Shown piece after piece: positions 10,292-18,644 of a stretch of 32,488 nt of DNA (positions are counted from its first letter, which is position 1; the number at the start of each line of letters is the position of its first letter). The notes below the pieces were generated by a model, which made no database searches, was not told where the DNA came from, and worked only from the letters and a program-made list of their open reading frames with translations. The stretch is from Lysobacterales bacterium (GTDB lineage: Bacteria; Pseudomonadota; Gammaproteobacteria; Xanthomonadales; S139-57). A program made the position numbers and the translations under genes. The stretch spans positions 1 to 32,488 of the forward strand of contig JALWTZ010000003.1 of NCBI GenBank assembly GCA_026993285.1. Direction: 5' to 3'.

Positions 10292-12274
10292 TCATGGGCA
10301 GGTATTGCCAAGGAATGTGGAAGATAAACCTTGCATGACCGCCGTACCGAAACATTGCGCCGTATAACCGGATGACACGCTGATTGCACTGGTGCTTTTC
10401 TTGTCAATCTGGCTATTGGTCATCTGAAAAAATTCATTCGCGCCCGAAGTTACCGTTCCATTCAAGGCAATACTGGCCAGAGACGAACTGCCGTTTTCCA
10501 CAACCGAATTGGATATTGACACATAATAATAATCACTGGGATTGTCCACTCGGATTGTCTCTGCATCAGAGGCATATACCTTTGAGAAAGCCATCTCCAG
10601 AGTGCTCTTCTGCAAGAGCATTACATTTGACTGCCCATTAACAGAAAAATCAGAATGCTTCATCGTAATGCGATCCAGATTTGCACTCTTTGACCAGATC
10701 CCAATTAGATAGGAATTAGGGGCACCGGCCGAAGTAGTCTTGAGACTGCTGTGATCAACGACCAGACTGCCGCCATCCAGCTCAATCGCTGTATAGTTCA
10801 CGGTTCCAGTAGCTCTATTAAGTTGATAGTAGGTGATATCAACATTATTCATTCTGGCTGTGTATCCACTGGAAAAGGACAATGTACTCAAGTTGGCTGT
10901 ACCACTGAAATCCCCCACATAAAAATTGATATAAAATGTCGAATTTTCTATAGCACAAAAACCACCATTACAGGCAATAGTCTTTCCAAAAGCGCCCGCG
11001 GAATCCACAGAATTGATTAAATAATCAAAAGCAATATTTCTAATATCAATATTTGCAGTTGAAGCCAGAAAAGATACTGTATTGTCAGCAGGATACCATT
11101 TAACAGACAAATCCTGAAATACCAGTTTGTTATTACCCATATTAATGACCTGCTGGCCGGAAGGGCTGGCTGGGGGATCAATGCGTGTGACATCCCTTCC
11201 CTGACCTCGGATTATCACTTTGTTTGATGCAAATACTGACAAATCAATACCCGATTGCATGGTAAATACCCCGGAACCCACATTGATGATGCAAACCGCC
11301 CCGGAACACCATTGCGCGTGATTCGTCACGGCATCTTCCAGCGAATTATATTGCCCGCCACCGCCTGCAAGGGTCACGCTTACCTGATCCGTCACCGTAC
11401 CCTGAATGCCCTGGCAGGTCACCGTTCCGTCCGCATTGACGACACGCACCGCATTGCCAGCCGCACAGCTACCACTCACCCGGCTCTGGATAGCGCTGGT
11501 ATCCACCGAAAGGGTGGCATTACCTGTCGTAGCCCCCCCCGAGAGACCACTGCCTGCAGTCACCGCAGTAATGTCACCCGCACCCACATTGGTGCAAGTT
11601 ACACTGCCATCCACTGCCACGGTAGTCATGGCCTGGCCTGCGGAGCAACCGCCACTCACCCGGCTCTGGATGGTGTTTGTATCCACATTCAGCGTGACAT
11701 CACCGCTGCTGGCACCCCCCGTCAAACCGGTGCCGGCAAATACCGAGGTAATATCGCCCGCGCCCACACTGGCGCAGCTTACCGTGCCATCTGCCGCCAC
11801 AGTGGTCATCGCCTGCCCGGCGGGGCAGGTCCCTGTTACGCGCAACTGTACTTCGTTGCTGTCTACATCCGCACTGCCGATGGCACTGGCCAGCATGGTG
11901 GCCTGCAGGGCGTACTGCGCCACCGGCGCGGCCCGCACGGGGGTGCGTGGCGTCAAGGCATAGGTATTGGCGCCATCATTGACGCTGATGGCCAGCCAGA
12001 CCTGATCGGTGTCGAAAATAAAGTTCAGATCCACATCCAGGCTGAACTGGCCGCCATTGACGGCCACATTGGGAAAATTCTGCGTGCTGCCCAGTTGGGT
12101 GCCGCCGGTCTCTGCATTCCAGGCTTCCAAGGTGAAGTTGTAATTGCCCGTGGGGTATTGGCCAGACAGTTGCAGCTTGCCCTGTACGGTAAACACACTG
12201 CCAATGGGCGTCTGGGCCTGTGCCACCGGCAAAAGCATGCAGAGTGAAAACAGTATGGAGAATAGGCGGTTCAT
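10292..12274 (-). CDS. Secreted repeat-containing surface protein with beta-helix-like C-terminal region
   Basis: Signal peptide at MNRLFSILFSLCMLLPVAQAQ; N-terminal module shared with the 12357-13853 product; 60-aa repeats; C-terminus rich in short N/S/V strands. ORF open from 12316. Confidence 0.75.
   Translation of the reverse strand: MNRLFSILFSLCMLLPVAQAQTPIGSVFTVQGKLQLSGQYPTGNYNFTLEAWNAETGGTQLGSTQNFPNVAVNGGQFSLDVDLNFIFDTDQVWLAISVNDGANTYALTPRTPVRAAPVAQYALQATMLASAIGSADVDSNEVQLRVTGTCPAGQAMTTVAADGTVSCASVGAGDITSVFAGTGLTGGASSGDVTLNVDTNTIQSRVSGGCSAGQAMTTVAVDGSVTCTNVGAGDITAVTAGSGLSGGATTGNATLSVDTSAIQSRVSGSCAAGNAVRVVNADGTVTCQGIQGTVTDQVSVTLAGGGGQYNSLEDAVTNHAQWCSGAVCIINVGSGVFTMQSGIDLSVFASNKVIIRGQGRDVTRIDPPASPSGQQVINMGNNKLVFQDLSVKWYPADNTVSFLASTANIDIRNIAFDYLINSVDSAGAFGKTIACNGGFCAIENSTFYINFYVGDFSGTANLSTLSFSSGYTARMNNVDITYYQLNRATGTVNYTAIELDGGSLVVDHSSLKTTSAGAPNSYLIGIWSKSANLDRITMKHSDFSVNGQSNVMLLQKSTLEMAFSKVYASDAETIRVDNPSDYYYVSISNSVVENGSSSLASIALNGTVTSGANEFFQMTNSQIDKKSTSAISVSSGYTAQCFGTAVMQGLSSTFLGNTCP
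11405..11842 (-). repeat. 180-bp (60-aa) in-frame tandem repeats, two full units plus a partial one
   Basis: Units RVTGTCPAGQAMTTVAADGTVSC.., RVSGGCSAGQAMTTVAVDGSVTC.., RVSGSCAAGNAVRVVNADGTVTC..; first Arg codons end at 11842, 11662 and 11482 (exact 180-bp period). Confidence 0.9.
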
Positions 12275-12315
12275 GACAGACCTCGTTTTATTAAATCCTT
12301 CGATGCGCGCACCCA

Positions 12316-12348
12316 AAAGCCTGCGAGGCTGATGGCCCCGCAGGCTTT
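12316..12348 (-). terminator. Rho-independent terminator between the two surface-protein genes
   Basis: AAAGCCTGCG ... CGCAGGCTTT with T-run on the minus strand. Confidence 0.75.
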
Positions 12349-12356
12349 GGCTGGCA

Positions 12357-13853
12357 TCAATGGGGTTGGGTGGTGGTGTAGGTGATCACTACGCCGTGCA
12401 AGATAACCGATGCTCCATTTGAATCCGGGCTGGGCCGGAACAGCAGGTAGTAGGTATTGGCGCTGTTGTCCACAGGCGTGGTGGTGATGTTGGCATCAGA
12501 AGATGAACCACTGACCTTGATAAAGGTGGAACTACTGCCCCCGCTGCTGGCGGCGACAGCCAGCGTGCTTTCGGAACCGTTGCTGGGCCCCAGCATGGTG
12601 GAAGATTGCAGCAACACATCGCCGTCATTGTCGGAACCATCCGTCCAGTAGAAATCCATGCGGGTGATTACCGCGCCGTCCGGCAGATCGACCGGGGCAA
12701 AATACGCCGGGTTGCCTGTATTGGTCTGGTTTTGCAGATCCGGGCCGGTGATCTGGTAGCTTTCGGTACTGGAAGGACGGAAAGCCGCCGGTGGAATGGA
12801 AAGCCGTGCCGTATGGGCGGCCCAGGTCAGGCTGCCGGTCACATGGGCGTCGCCCTCCGCATAAACCGCATAGCCCAGGTTGGTGGGTGCCGTGCCGTAG
12901 ACGCCATAGCTGGTGGAGGTGTTGGAAGTGGCCGTGCCCTTGACGCCATAGATGCTGCCAGTACCATCCACACCCGTTCCACCGTCCACACCGGTGATGG
13001 CTGTACCACCCGCGCTGGCCCGACCATAAATGGGAAAGGTATCCGCTTCCGCATACACGCCTACGTAGGGGGCCGTCGCCCAAACGCCGTAACCGCTGGT
13101 GCTGTTGGAATTGGCACGCACACCCGCACTGGTAGCCCCGGTATTGGCGGATGCATTCGCAAAGATGGCGTAGGGAGAACCGGTGGTTTGATTGTTTTCC
13201 ACTGACAGCGTGGAACCGGCGTCCGTGGCCAGCAATGCCAGCGGTACCTGCAGGGCCACTGCCACATCACCGGCGGTGCCACCACCAACCAGGCCGGTGC
13301 CGGCGGTCACGCTGGTGATGTCACCAGTGCCGGCGCCACCCGTACTGTTACAGGTCACCGAGCCGTCGGCGGCCACCGCGGTCATCGCCTGCCCGGAAGG
13401 GCAGGTGCCCGTGACCCGCAGCTGGATGGCATTGGCATCCACATCCGCACTGCCGATGGCACTGGCCAGCATGGTGGCCTGCAGGGCGTATTGCGCCACC
13501 GGCGCGGCCCGCACGGGGGTACGGGGTGTCAGGGCATAGGTGTTGGCGCCGTCATTGACGCTGATGGCCAGCCAGACCTGCTCGGTATCGAACACATAGC
13601 CCAGATCCACATCCAGACTGAACTGGCCGCCGTTGACGGCTACTGCGGGAAAGTTCTGGGTCGCGCCCACCTGCGTGCCACCACTGGCCGAATCCCAGGC
13701 TTCCACGGTAAAGCTGTAGGTACCCGTGGGGTATTGGCCGGACAGCTGCAGCTTGCCCTGCACGGTAAAGACACTTTCTACCGGCGTCAGTGCCCAGCTG
13801 GCCTGGGTCAGGCCCAGCAGCAGCGCGAAAAATACCTTCATCATTTTGTTCAT
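12357..13853 (-). CDS. Secreted surface protein, paralogue of the 10292-12274 product in its N-terminal module
   Basis: Signal peptide; [28 protein letters not shown]... closely matches the neighbour. C-terminal part contains [22 protein letters not shown]-type repeats. Confidence 0.75.
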   Translation of the reverse strand: MNKMMKVFFALLLGLTQASWALTPVESVFTVQGKLQLSGQYPTGTYSFTVEAWDSASGGTQVGATQNFPAVAVNGGQFSLDVDLGYVFDTEQVWLAISVNDGANTYALTPRTPVRAAPVAQYALQATMLASAIGSADVDANAIQLRVTGTCPSGQAMTAVAADGSVTCNSTGGAGTGDITSVTAGTGLVGGGTAGDVAVALQVPLALLATDAGSTLSVENNQTTGSPYAIFANASANTGATSAGVRANSNSTSGYGVWATAPYVGVYAEADTFPIYGRASAGGTAITGVDGGTGVDGTGSIYGVKGTATSNTSTSYGVYGTAPTNLGYAVYAEGDAHVTGSLTWAAHTARLSIPPAAFRPSSTESYQITGPDLQNQTNTGNPAYFAPVDLPDGAVITRMDFYWTDGSDNDGDVLLQSSTMLGPSNGSESTLAVAASSGGSSSTFIKVSGSSSDANITTTPVDNSANTYYLLFRPSPDSNGASVILHGVVITYTTTQPH

Positions 13854-13864
13854 GGTTCCGCTCC

Positions 13865-14125
13865 CTATTCAAAGCTGTTCTTGAACACCAGATCCGCGTT
13901 GGCCTCTGGCCCCCAGTACCCGGTGGAAAGTTCATAAGCCCCGGCCTTCAGTGGCTGGGGGTCGGCATTGGCCTGACCGATGGTGACCTGCATCTGCACC
14001 GTGCCGCCGTTGGCGGTCAGGGTTTGTGTGCCACTGTCGATCACCACGCGCTCCAGCCGGTTCTGCCCCAGTGCCAGCAAGGGTACGGCCAGTGCACAGA
14101 GTGAAAGTGCGGTTTTGAATTTCAT
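13865..14125 (-). CDS. Small secreted protein with C-terminal DLVFKNSFE tail
   Basis: 86 aa; signal peptide [46 protein letters not shown] resembles the 'TIGQ...GGFW' secreted family. Confidence 0.7.
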   Translation of the reverse strand: MKFKTALSLCALAVPLLALGQNRLERVVIDSGTQTLTANGGTVQMQVTIGQANADPQPLKAGAYELSTGYWGPEANADLVFKNSFE

Positions 14126-14186
14126 GGGCGAGACTCCCTGTTTGATCTCGGGCCCAGTCTGCGCTCAGAGGGAAGGGAATACGATG

Positions 14187-14231
14187 ATGAAGATATAATG
14201 AAGATATTTATATCTTTTGAATCAATATCTT
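14187..14231. promoter_or_regulatory. Cluster of four AAGATAT half-sites (two direct, two inverted)
   Basis: AAGATAT at 14190-14196 and 14201-14207; ATATCTT at 14210-14216 and 14225-14231; upstream of the 86-aa gene. Confidence 0.5.
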
Positions 14232-14248
14232 ACAAAATGAGAGAAAGC

Positions 14249-15211
14249 TTATGGCAGTGGCAGTTGTGGCGTCTTTTTCGGCAGCCAGCCACCGGTTTCC
14301 GGCTGCAAGAGGTCGCCGTCACTGGTGATGAAACGGAAAGGCAGGCTGACCAGTTCATCATTGACGATGGCCTGAACGGCAAAATGCAGATGGGGGCCGG
14401 AGGAGTAGCCGGTGTTGCCGGAATAACCCAGCAGCTCGCCGACCAGCACCACCTGCCCCGGCTGTACGGCCACCTGTTCAAAACCCAGGTGGGCGTAGAC
14501 GGTCATGCTGCCATCTTCATGCAACAGGCGCACCCGGTTGGCCCGGTCCAGATAGTATTCCTTCTGCCCATGGCCCCAGAAATTTTCTTCCACTTCCATT
14601 ACCACCCCGTCCCGGGCGGCCAGTACCGGCGTGCCCTCGGGCATGTTGATGTCCACGGCAAATTCGTTCTGTACGGTGCCGTGGGTGCTTTGGCCATGAA
14701 ACCCCTGCCCAACCAGAAAGCGCCGGTCGGCGGGAAAGGGCAATTGCAGCAACTGTTCCTGTTCCGGCTGTGCCATGGGCCAGCCCGGCAGGGCGCGGTA
14801 GGCCAGATTGAGCTGTGCCGGCTGGTCGGCATCCTGCCGTTCCAGTTGCCAGAGCTCCACCCGGCCCGGGCCATTGAGGCGCAGGGGCCACGCTGCTTCC
14901 GGCCTTTTCAGGTTGCGGCTGCCTTCCAGGCTGATCCACAGACTGACCGGCCCGTGCAGGTGAATATTGGCACTGAGGGCAAAACCGTTGTCCTGCAGGT
15001 GCTGTTCCACCTCCAGTGGCAGTTGCGGTTCGGTCTTGACCCGTTTTTCTTCCACCGCCCGTGTGGCAGCGGGCTTTTGATCGGTATAGTGCCAGATACC
15101 GTTTTCATCCTGGTATTTCCAGTAACGCTTGCCGGCTGCCGGCTGCACAATCAGAAGGCACAGGGCTGCCAGAGCCAGCAGGGTTCGGGTTGTTTCAGCA
15201 TTCCACCACAT
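14249..15211 (-). CDS. M23 family peptidase with N-terminal DUF4124-like segment
   Basis: [20 protein letters not shown] (DUF4124-like); [37 protein letters not shown] ... GPHLHFAVQ (LytM/M23). Confidence 0.9.
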   Translation of the reverse strand: MWWNAETTRTLLALAALCLLIVQPAAGKRYWKYQDENGIWHYTDQKPAATRAVEEKRVKTEPQLPLEVEQHLQDNGFALSANIHLHGPVSLWISLEGSRNLKRPEAAWPLRLNGPGRVELWQLERQDADQPAQLNLAYRALPGWPMAQPEQEQLLQLPFPADRRFLVGQGFHGQSTHGTVQNEFAVDINMPEGTPVLAARDGVVMEVEENFWGHGQKEYYLDRANRVRLLHEDGSMTVYAHLGFEQVAVQPGQVVLVGELLGYSGNTGYSSGPHLHFAVQAIVNDELVSLPFRFITSDGDLLQPETGGWLPKKTPQLPLP

Positions 15212-16574
15212 TGACTGCCAGCCCTCCGCGTGAAGTTTCCTTGTATTTGCTCTGCATGTCGGCACCGGTTTCGCGCATGGTGCGGATGACCTTGTCCAGG
15301 CTGACAAAGTGCATGCCGTCGCCACGCATGGCCATGCGCTGGGCGTTGATGGCCTTCACCGCCGCCATGGCATTACGCTCGATGCAAGGAATCTGCACCA
15401 GCCCGCCAATGGGGTCACAGGTCATGCCCAGATGGTGTTCCATGGCAATTTCCGCCGCGTTTTCCACCTGGGCCGGGCTGCCACCCAAAGCCTGGGTCAG
15501 GCCGGCGGCAGCCATGGAACAGGCCACGCCCACTTCCCCCTGACAGCCCACTTCCGCGCCGGAGATGGAGGCATTCATCTTGTACAGCAGCCCGATGGCA
15601 CCCGCCGTCAGCAGGAAGTCCACAATCTGGTCTTCATGGCCCATATGACAAAAGCGCACCAGGTACATCAGCACCGCGGGCAGCGTGCCGGCGGCGCCAT
15701 TGGTGGGGGCCGTGACCACCCGCCCGCCGGCGGCATTTTCCTCGTTGACCGCCAGAGCGTAGAGATTGACCCAATCGAGAATGGATAACTGGTCACACAG
15801 CTGGCTTTCCGGCCGGTTGCACAGTTCCTGATACAGCACCGGGGCACGGCGGGGCACTTTCAACCCGCCCGGCAACACCCCTTCGGTGTGCATGCCTCGC
15901 TCGATACAGGCTTCCATCACTTGCCAGATGGCCAGCAACCGGCGGCGTACCTCCCGGGCTTCATGCCAGGCACATTCATTGCGCAACTGAATTTCCGCAA
16001 TGGAACAATCTTCCTGCCTGCAGAAGGCCAGCAGTTCCGCCGCGCTGGTGTAGGGGTAGGGAACGGGGGTGTCATCCTCCACCAGGCGCTTTTGCCCGGT
16101 TTCGTCCTCGTCCAGCACAAATCCGCCACCCACGGAAAAATACTCCCGGCTCAGCAATTCCTGGCCGTCGGCATCCAGTGCGGTGAAACGCATGCCATTG
16201 GGATGGAAGTTCAGGCTTTCCCGCTTGTGGAAGTACAAGTCTTCCCGTGGATGCAGGACAATAACCGGTCCATCGGCCAGCTGCAGCCGCCTGCTCTCAC
16301 GCCATTGCCGCATCCATGCCTCCACCTGCTCCACATCCACCGTGGCCGGTTCATGGCCCATCAGGCCCAGCACCACCGCCTTGTCACTGCCATGCCCCCG
16401 GCCGGTCAGGCCCAGCGAGCCATAAAGATCCACCCGCAACCGTGACACGCTGGCCAGCAATGCCTGCGCTGCCAGTGCGCGGACAAACCGCCCGGCGGCC
16501 AGCATCGGCCCCACGGTATGGGAACTGGATGGCCCGATGCCCACTTTGAACAGTTCAAAAATGCTGATGCTCAT
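15195..16574 (-). CDS. sdaA: L-serine ammonia-lyase
   Basis: [77 protein letters not shown]. Confidence 0.95.
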   Translation of the reverse strand: MSISIFELFKVGIGPSSSHTVGPMLAAGRFVRALAAQALLASVSRLRVDLYGSLGLTGRGHGSDKAVVLGLMGHEPATVDVEQVEAWMRQWRESRRLQLADGPVIVLHPREDLYFHKRESLNFHPNGMRFTALDADGQELLSREYFSVGGGFVLDEDETGQKRLVEDDTPVPYPYTSAAELLAFCRQEDCSIAEIQLRNECAWHEAREVRRRLLAIWQVMEACIERGMHTEGVLPGGLKVPRRAPVLYQELCNRPESQLCDQLSILDWVNLYALAVNEENAAGGRVVTAPTNGAAGTLPAVLMYLVRFCHMGHEDQIVDFLLTAGAIGLLYKMNASISGAEVGCQGEVGVACSMAAAGLTQALGGSPAQVENAAEIAMEHHLGMTCDPIGGLVQIPCIERNAMAAVKAINAQRMAMRGDGMHFVSLDKVIRTMRETGADMQSKYKETSRGGLAVNVVEC

Positions 16575-16807
16575 GCCCGTTTCCGCCCCGTCTTGGATGC
16601 CCAGTGTAGCGGTCGGGAACCGGGCTGAAAAGACGATTGTAGGAATTTTCCGGCACACCCGATCGCCTTCGCTGACTCCGGCAAGCGCCTGCAGATATGG
16701 CATGGATTTCGCGTATCAGTAGGATGAAACCTAGAGGAAAGGCTGTCACATCAGCACTTCCCCCTGAACAGAACCAAGGCGCAGAACGGCGGGCAGGAGA
16801 GCAGGCG

Positions 16808-17101
16808 ATGAAAACCTTTGCAGTCTACATACTGGCACATGGCGGTCGCGGCAGCCTGGAAGTGGGTGTAAGCATGGATCTGGTGCACACCATCTGGACG
16901 CTGCGCCGGCAAAAGACAGCTTCTGTAGGTACCGACCTGGCCTTTGCCCAGCGACTGGTCTGGTATGAAGAATTCGATTCCGCGGAAGCCGCACTGGAAC
17001 GCGAACGGGAACTGCACCAGTGGCAACGCAGCTGGCTGTTTCGGCTGGTGGAAACGGAAAATCCGCTGTGGCTCGACCTTTATCCCAATCTGCTGCTGTA
17101 G
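16808..17101 (+). CDS. GIY-YIG nuclease family protein (URI-like)
   Basis: 97 aa; FAVYILAHGGRGSLEVGVSMDL and LVWYEEFDSAEAALERERELHQWQRSWLFRLVETENPLWLDLYP typical of small GIY-YIG proteins, with a diverged GIY segment. Confidence 0.75.
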   Translation: MKTFAVYILAHGGRGSLEVGVSMDLVHTIWTLRRQKTASVGTDLAFAQRLVWYEEFDSAEAALERERELHQWQRSWLFRLVETENPLWLDLYPNLLL

Positions 17102-17113
17102 ACCCGCAAGGGT

Positions 17114-17878
17114 TCAGGCCTTGTAGCCGGTATGAATGGCCACGATGCCGGCGTTGAGGTTCTGGTAGCGCACCCCTGAAAAACCCGCTTGCCGCATCAT
17201 TTCCGCCAGGGTTTCCTGATCCGGGTGCTTGCGGATGGATTCGGCCAGGTAGCGATAGCTTTCCGCGTCTTTCGCCACCAGTTGCCCCATGGCTGGCAGT
17301 AAGCCGAAAGAGTAGGCATCATAGGCCCTGGCCAGCAGGGACGACTGCACCCGGGAGAATTCCAGTATCCGGGCCTTGCCGCCGGGCTTGAGTACCCGTA
17401 GCATCTCGGCCAGCGCCTTGTCCTGGTGGGTGACATTGCGCAGGCCGAAGGCGATGGTCACCAGGTCGAAGCGGTTGTCCTCGAAGGGCAGTTGCTCGGC
17501 GTTGGCCTCGACAAATTCCAGATTGCGCACCATGCCCCGGTCGATCAGCCGCCGCCGGCCCACGGCCAGCATGTTGGGGTTGATGTCCGAGAGCACAATC
17601 CGGCCGCGTTCGTCCAGCTGCGGGTAGATCAGCGCGGCGATGTCACCGGTGCCACCGGCCAGGTCCAGTACCTGGTCGTCCGGGCGGATCTGGCAGGTCT
17701 GCACGAAAAAGCGCTTCCACAGACGGTGCACGCCCATGGACATGACATCGTTCATGATGTCGTATTTTTCCGCCACGGAATCAAACACCTGGCCGACCAG
17801 ATGCTGTTTTTCCCCGACCGGCACTTCCTTGTAGCCGAAGTGGGTGGTTTCAGTGGCCTGCGGGTTCTCTTGATTCAC
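17114..17878 (-). CDS. ubiE: Ubiquinone/menaquinone biosynthesis methyltransferase
   Basis: [78 protein letters not shown]. Confidence 0.95.
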   Translation of the reverse strand: MNQENPQATETTHFGYKEVPVGEKQHLVGQVFDSVAEKYDIMNDVMSMGVHRLWKRFFVQTCQIRPDDQVLDLAGGTGDIAALIYPQLDERGRIVLSDINPNMLAVGRRRLIDRGMVRNLEFVEANAEQLPFEDNRFDLVTIAFGLRNVTHQDKALAEMLRVLKPGGKARILEFSRVQSSLLARAYDAYSFGLLPAMGQLVAKDAESYRYLAESIRKHPDQETLAEMMRQAGFSGVRYQNLNAGIVAIHTGYKA

Positions 17879-18221
17879 CGGCGCGCTCCAGTTTGATCAG
17901 GTAATCCTGCCAGTTTTCTTCCTGGTTCAGGCCCAGATCATACAACACTTCCCAGGAATAGATGCCGGATTCGTGGCCGTCGTCGAAAACCAGATTCACC
18001 GCGTAATTGCCCATGGGGCGAATCTCGTCGATGTTGACGAATTTCTTGCCGGTCTGCAGCTTTTCCTGCCCCGGGCCGTGGCCCTGTACCTCGGCGGAGG
18101 GAGAAAACACCCGCAGGTATTCGCAGGGCAGTTCGAAGCGCTTGCCGTCATCAAAGGCCACTTCCAGTACACGGGATTGCTTGTGCAGCTTGATCTCGGT
18201 GGGTCTGGGTTTGTTGCTCAT
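17850..18221 (-). CDS. DUF971 (gamma-butyrobetaine hydroxylase-like N-terminal) protein
   Basis: [43 protein letters not shown]...; overlaps the ubiE start. Confidence 0.9.
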   Translation of the reverse strand: MSNKPRPTEIKLHKQSRVLEVAFDDGKRFELPCEYLRVFSPSAEVQGHGPGQEKLQTGKKFVNIDEIRPMGNYAVNLVFDDGHESGIYSWEVLYDLGLNQEENWQDYLIKLERAGESREPAGH

Positions 18222-18263
18222 GGTTCTCTCCAGCGTTTTTGCCAAGCTTACATGAGTGTTTGC

Positions 18264-18644
18264 TTATTCACCATGTGCCGAATGGGTGGTGCCCCGCCAG
18301 GCAACAAGGGCCAAGGCCGCCCAGGCCGTCAGCATCAGCAGGCCGCCGGCCGGGGTAACAAAAACCAGCGGCCGCCAGTGGGTCAACGCCAGCAGGTACA
18401 GGCTGCCGGAAAACAGCAGCGCGCCGGCAGCGGCGGAAAACACGATCACGCCCTGCCAGCGACCCGGCAGGGAAAGCTGCCCCAGTGCCAGCAGCATCAG
18501 CGCCTGCATGCTCTGGTAGAACACGGCCTTGTTCCACCAGCCCAGTTCCTGGGCGTTCAACTGCAGGGCATGGGCGGCCACCGCCCCGCAAGCGACGGCC
18601 AGAAAACCGTGCAGGCCGGCCAGAAACAGCGCCGGGCGGTTCAA
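18264..18644 (-). CDS. DUF423 family membrane protein
   Basis: GLHGFLAVACGAVAAHALQLNAQELGWWNKAVFYQSMQALMLLALG. Confidence 0.85.
   Translation of the reverse strand: MNRPALFLAGLHGFLAVACGAVAAHALQLNAQELGWWNKAVFYQSMQALMLLALGQLSLPGRWQGVIVFSAAAGALLFSGSLYLLALTHWRPLVFVTPAGGLLMLTAWAALALVAWRGTTHSAHGE

Noticed and set aside
11405-11842. Possible CRISPR-like array
   Set aside because: 180-bp period, in-frame coding repeats without unique short spacers; no cas genes.
11255-12247. 330-aa plus-strand ORF in the surface-protein region
   Set aside because: Antisense to the repeat region; its apparent repeats reflect the 180-bp repeats of the real gene.
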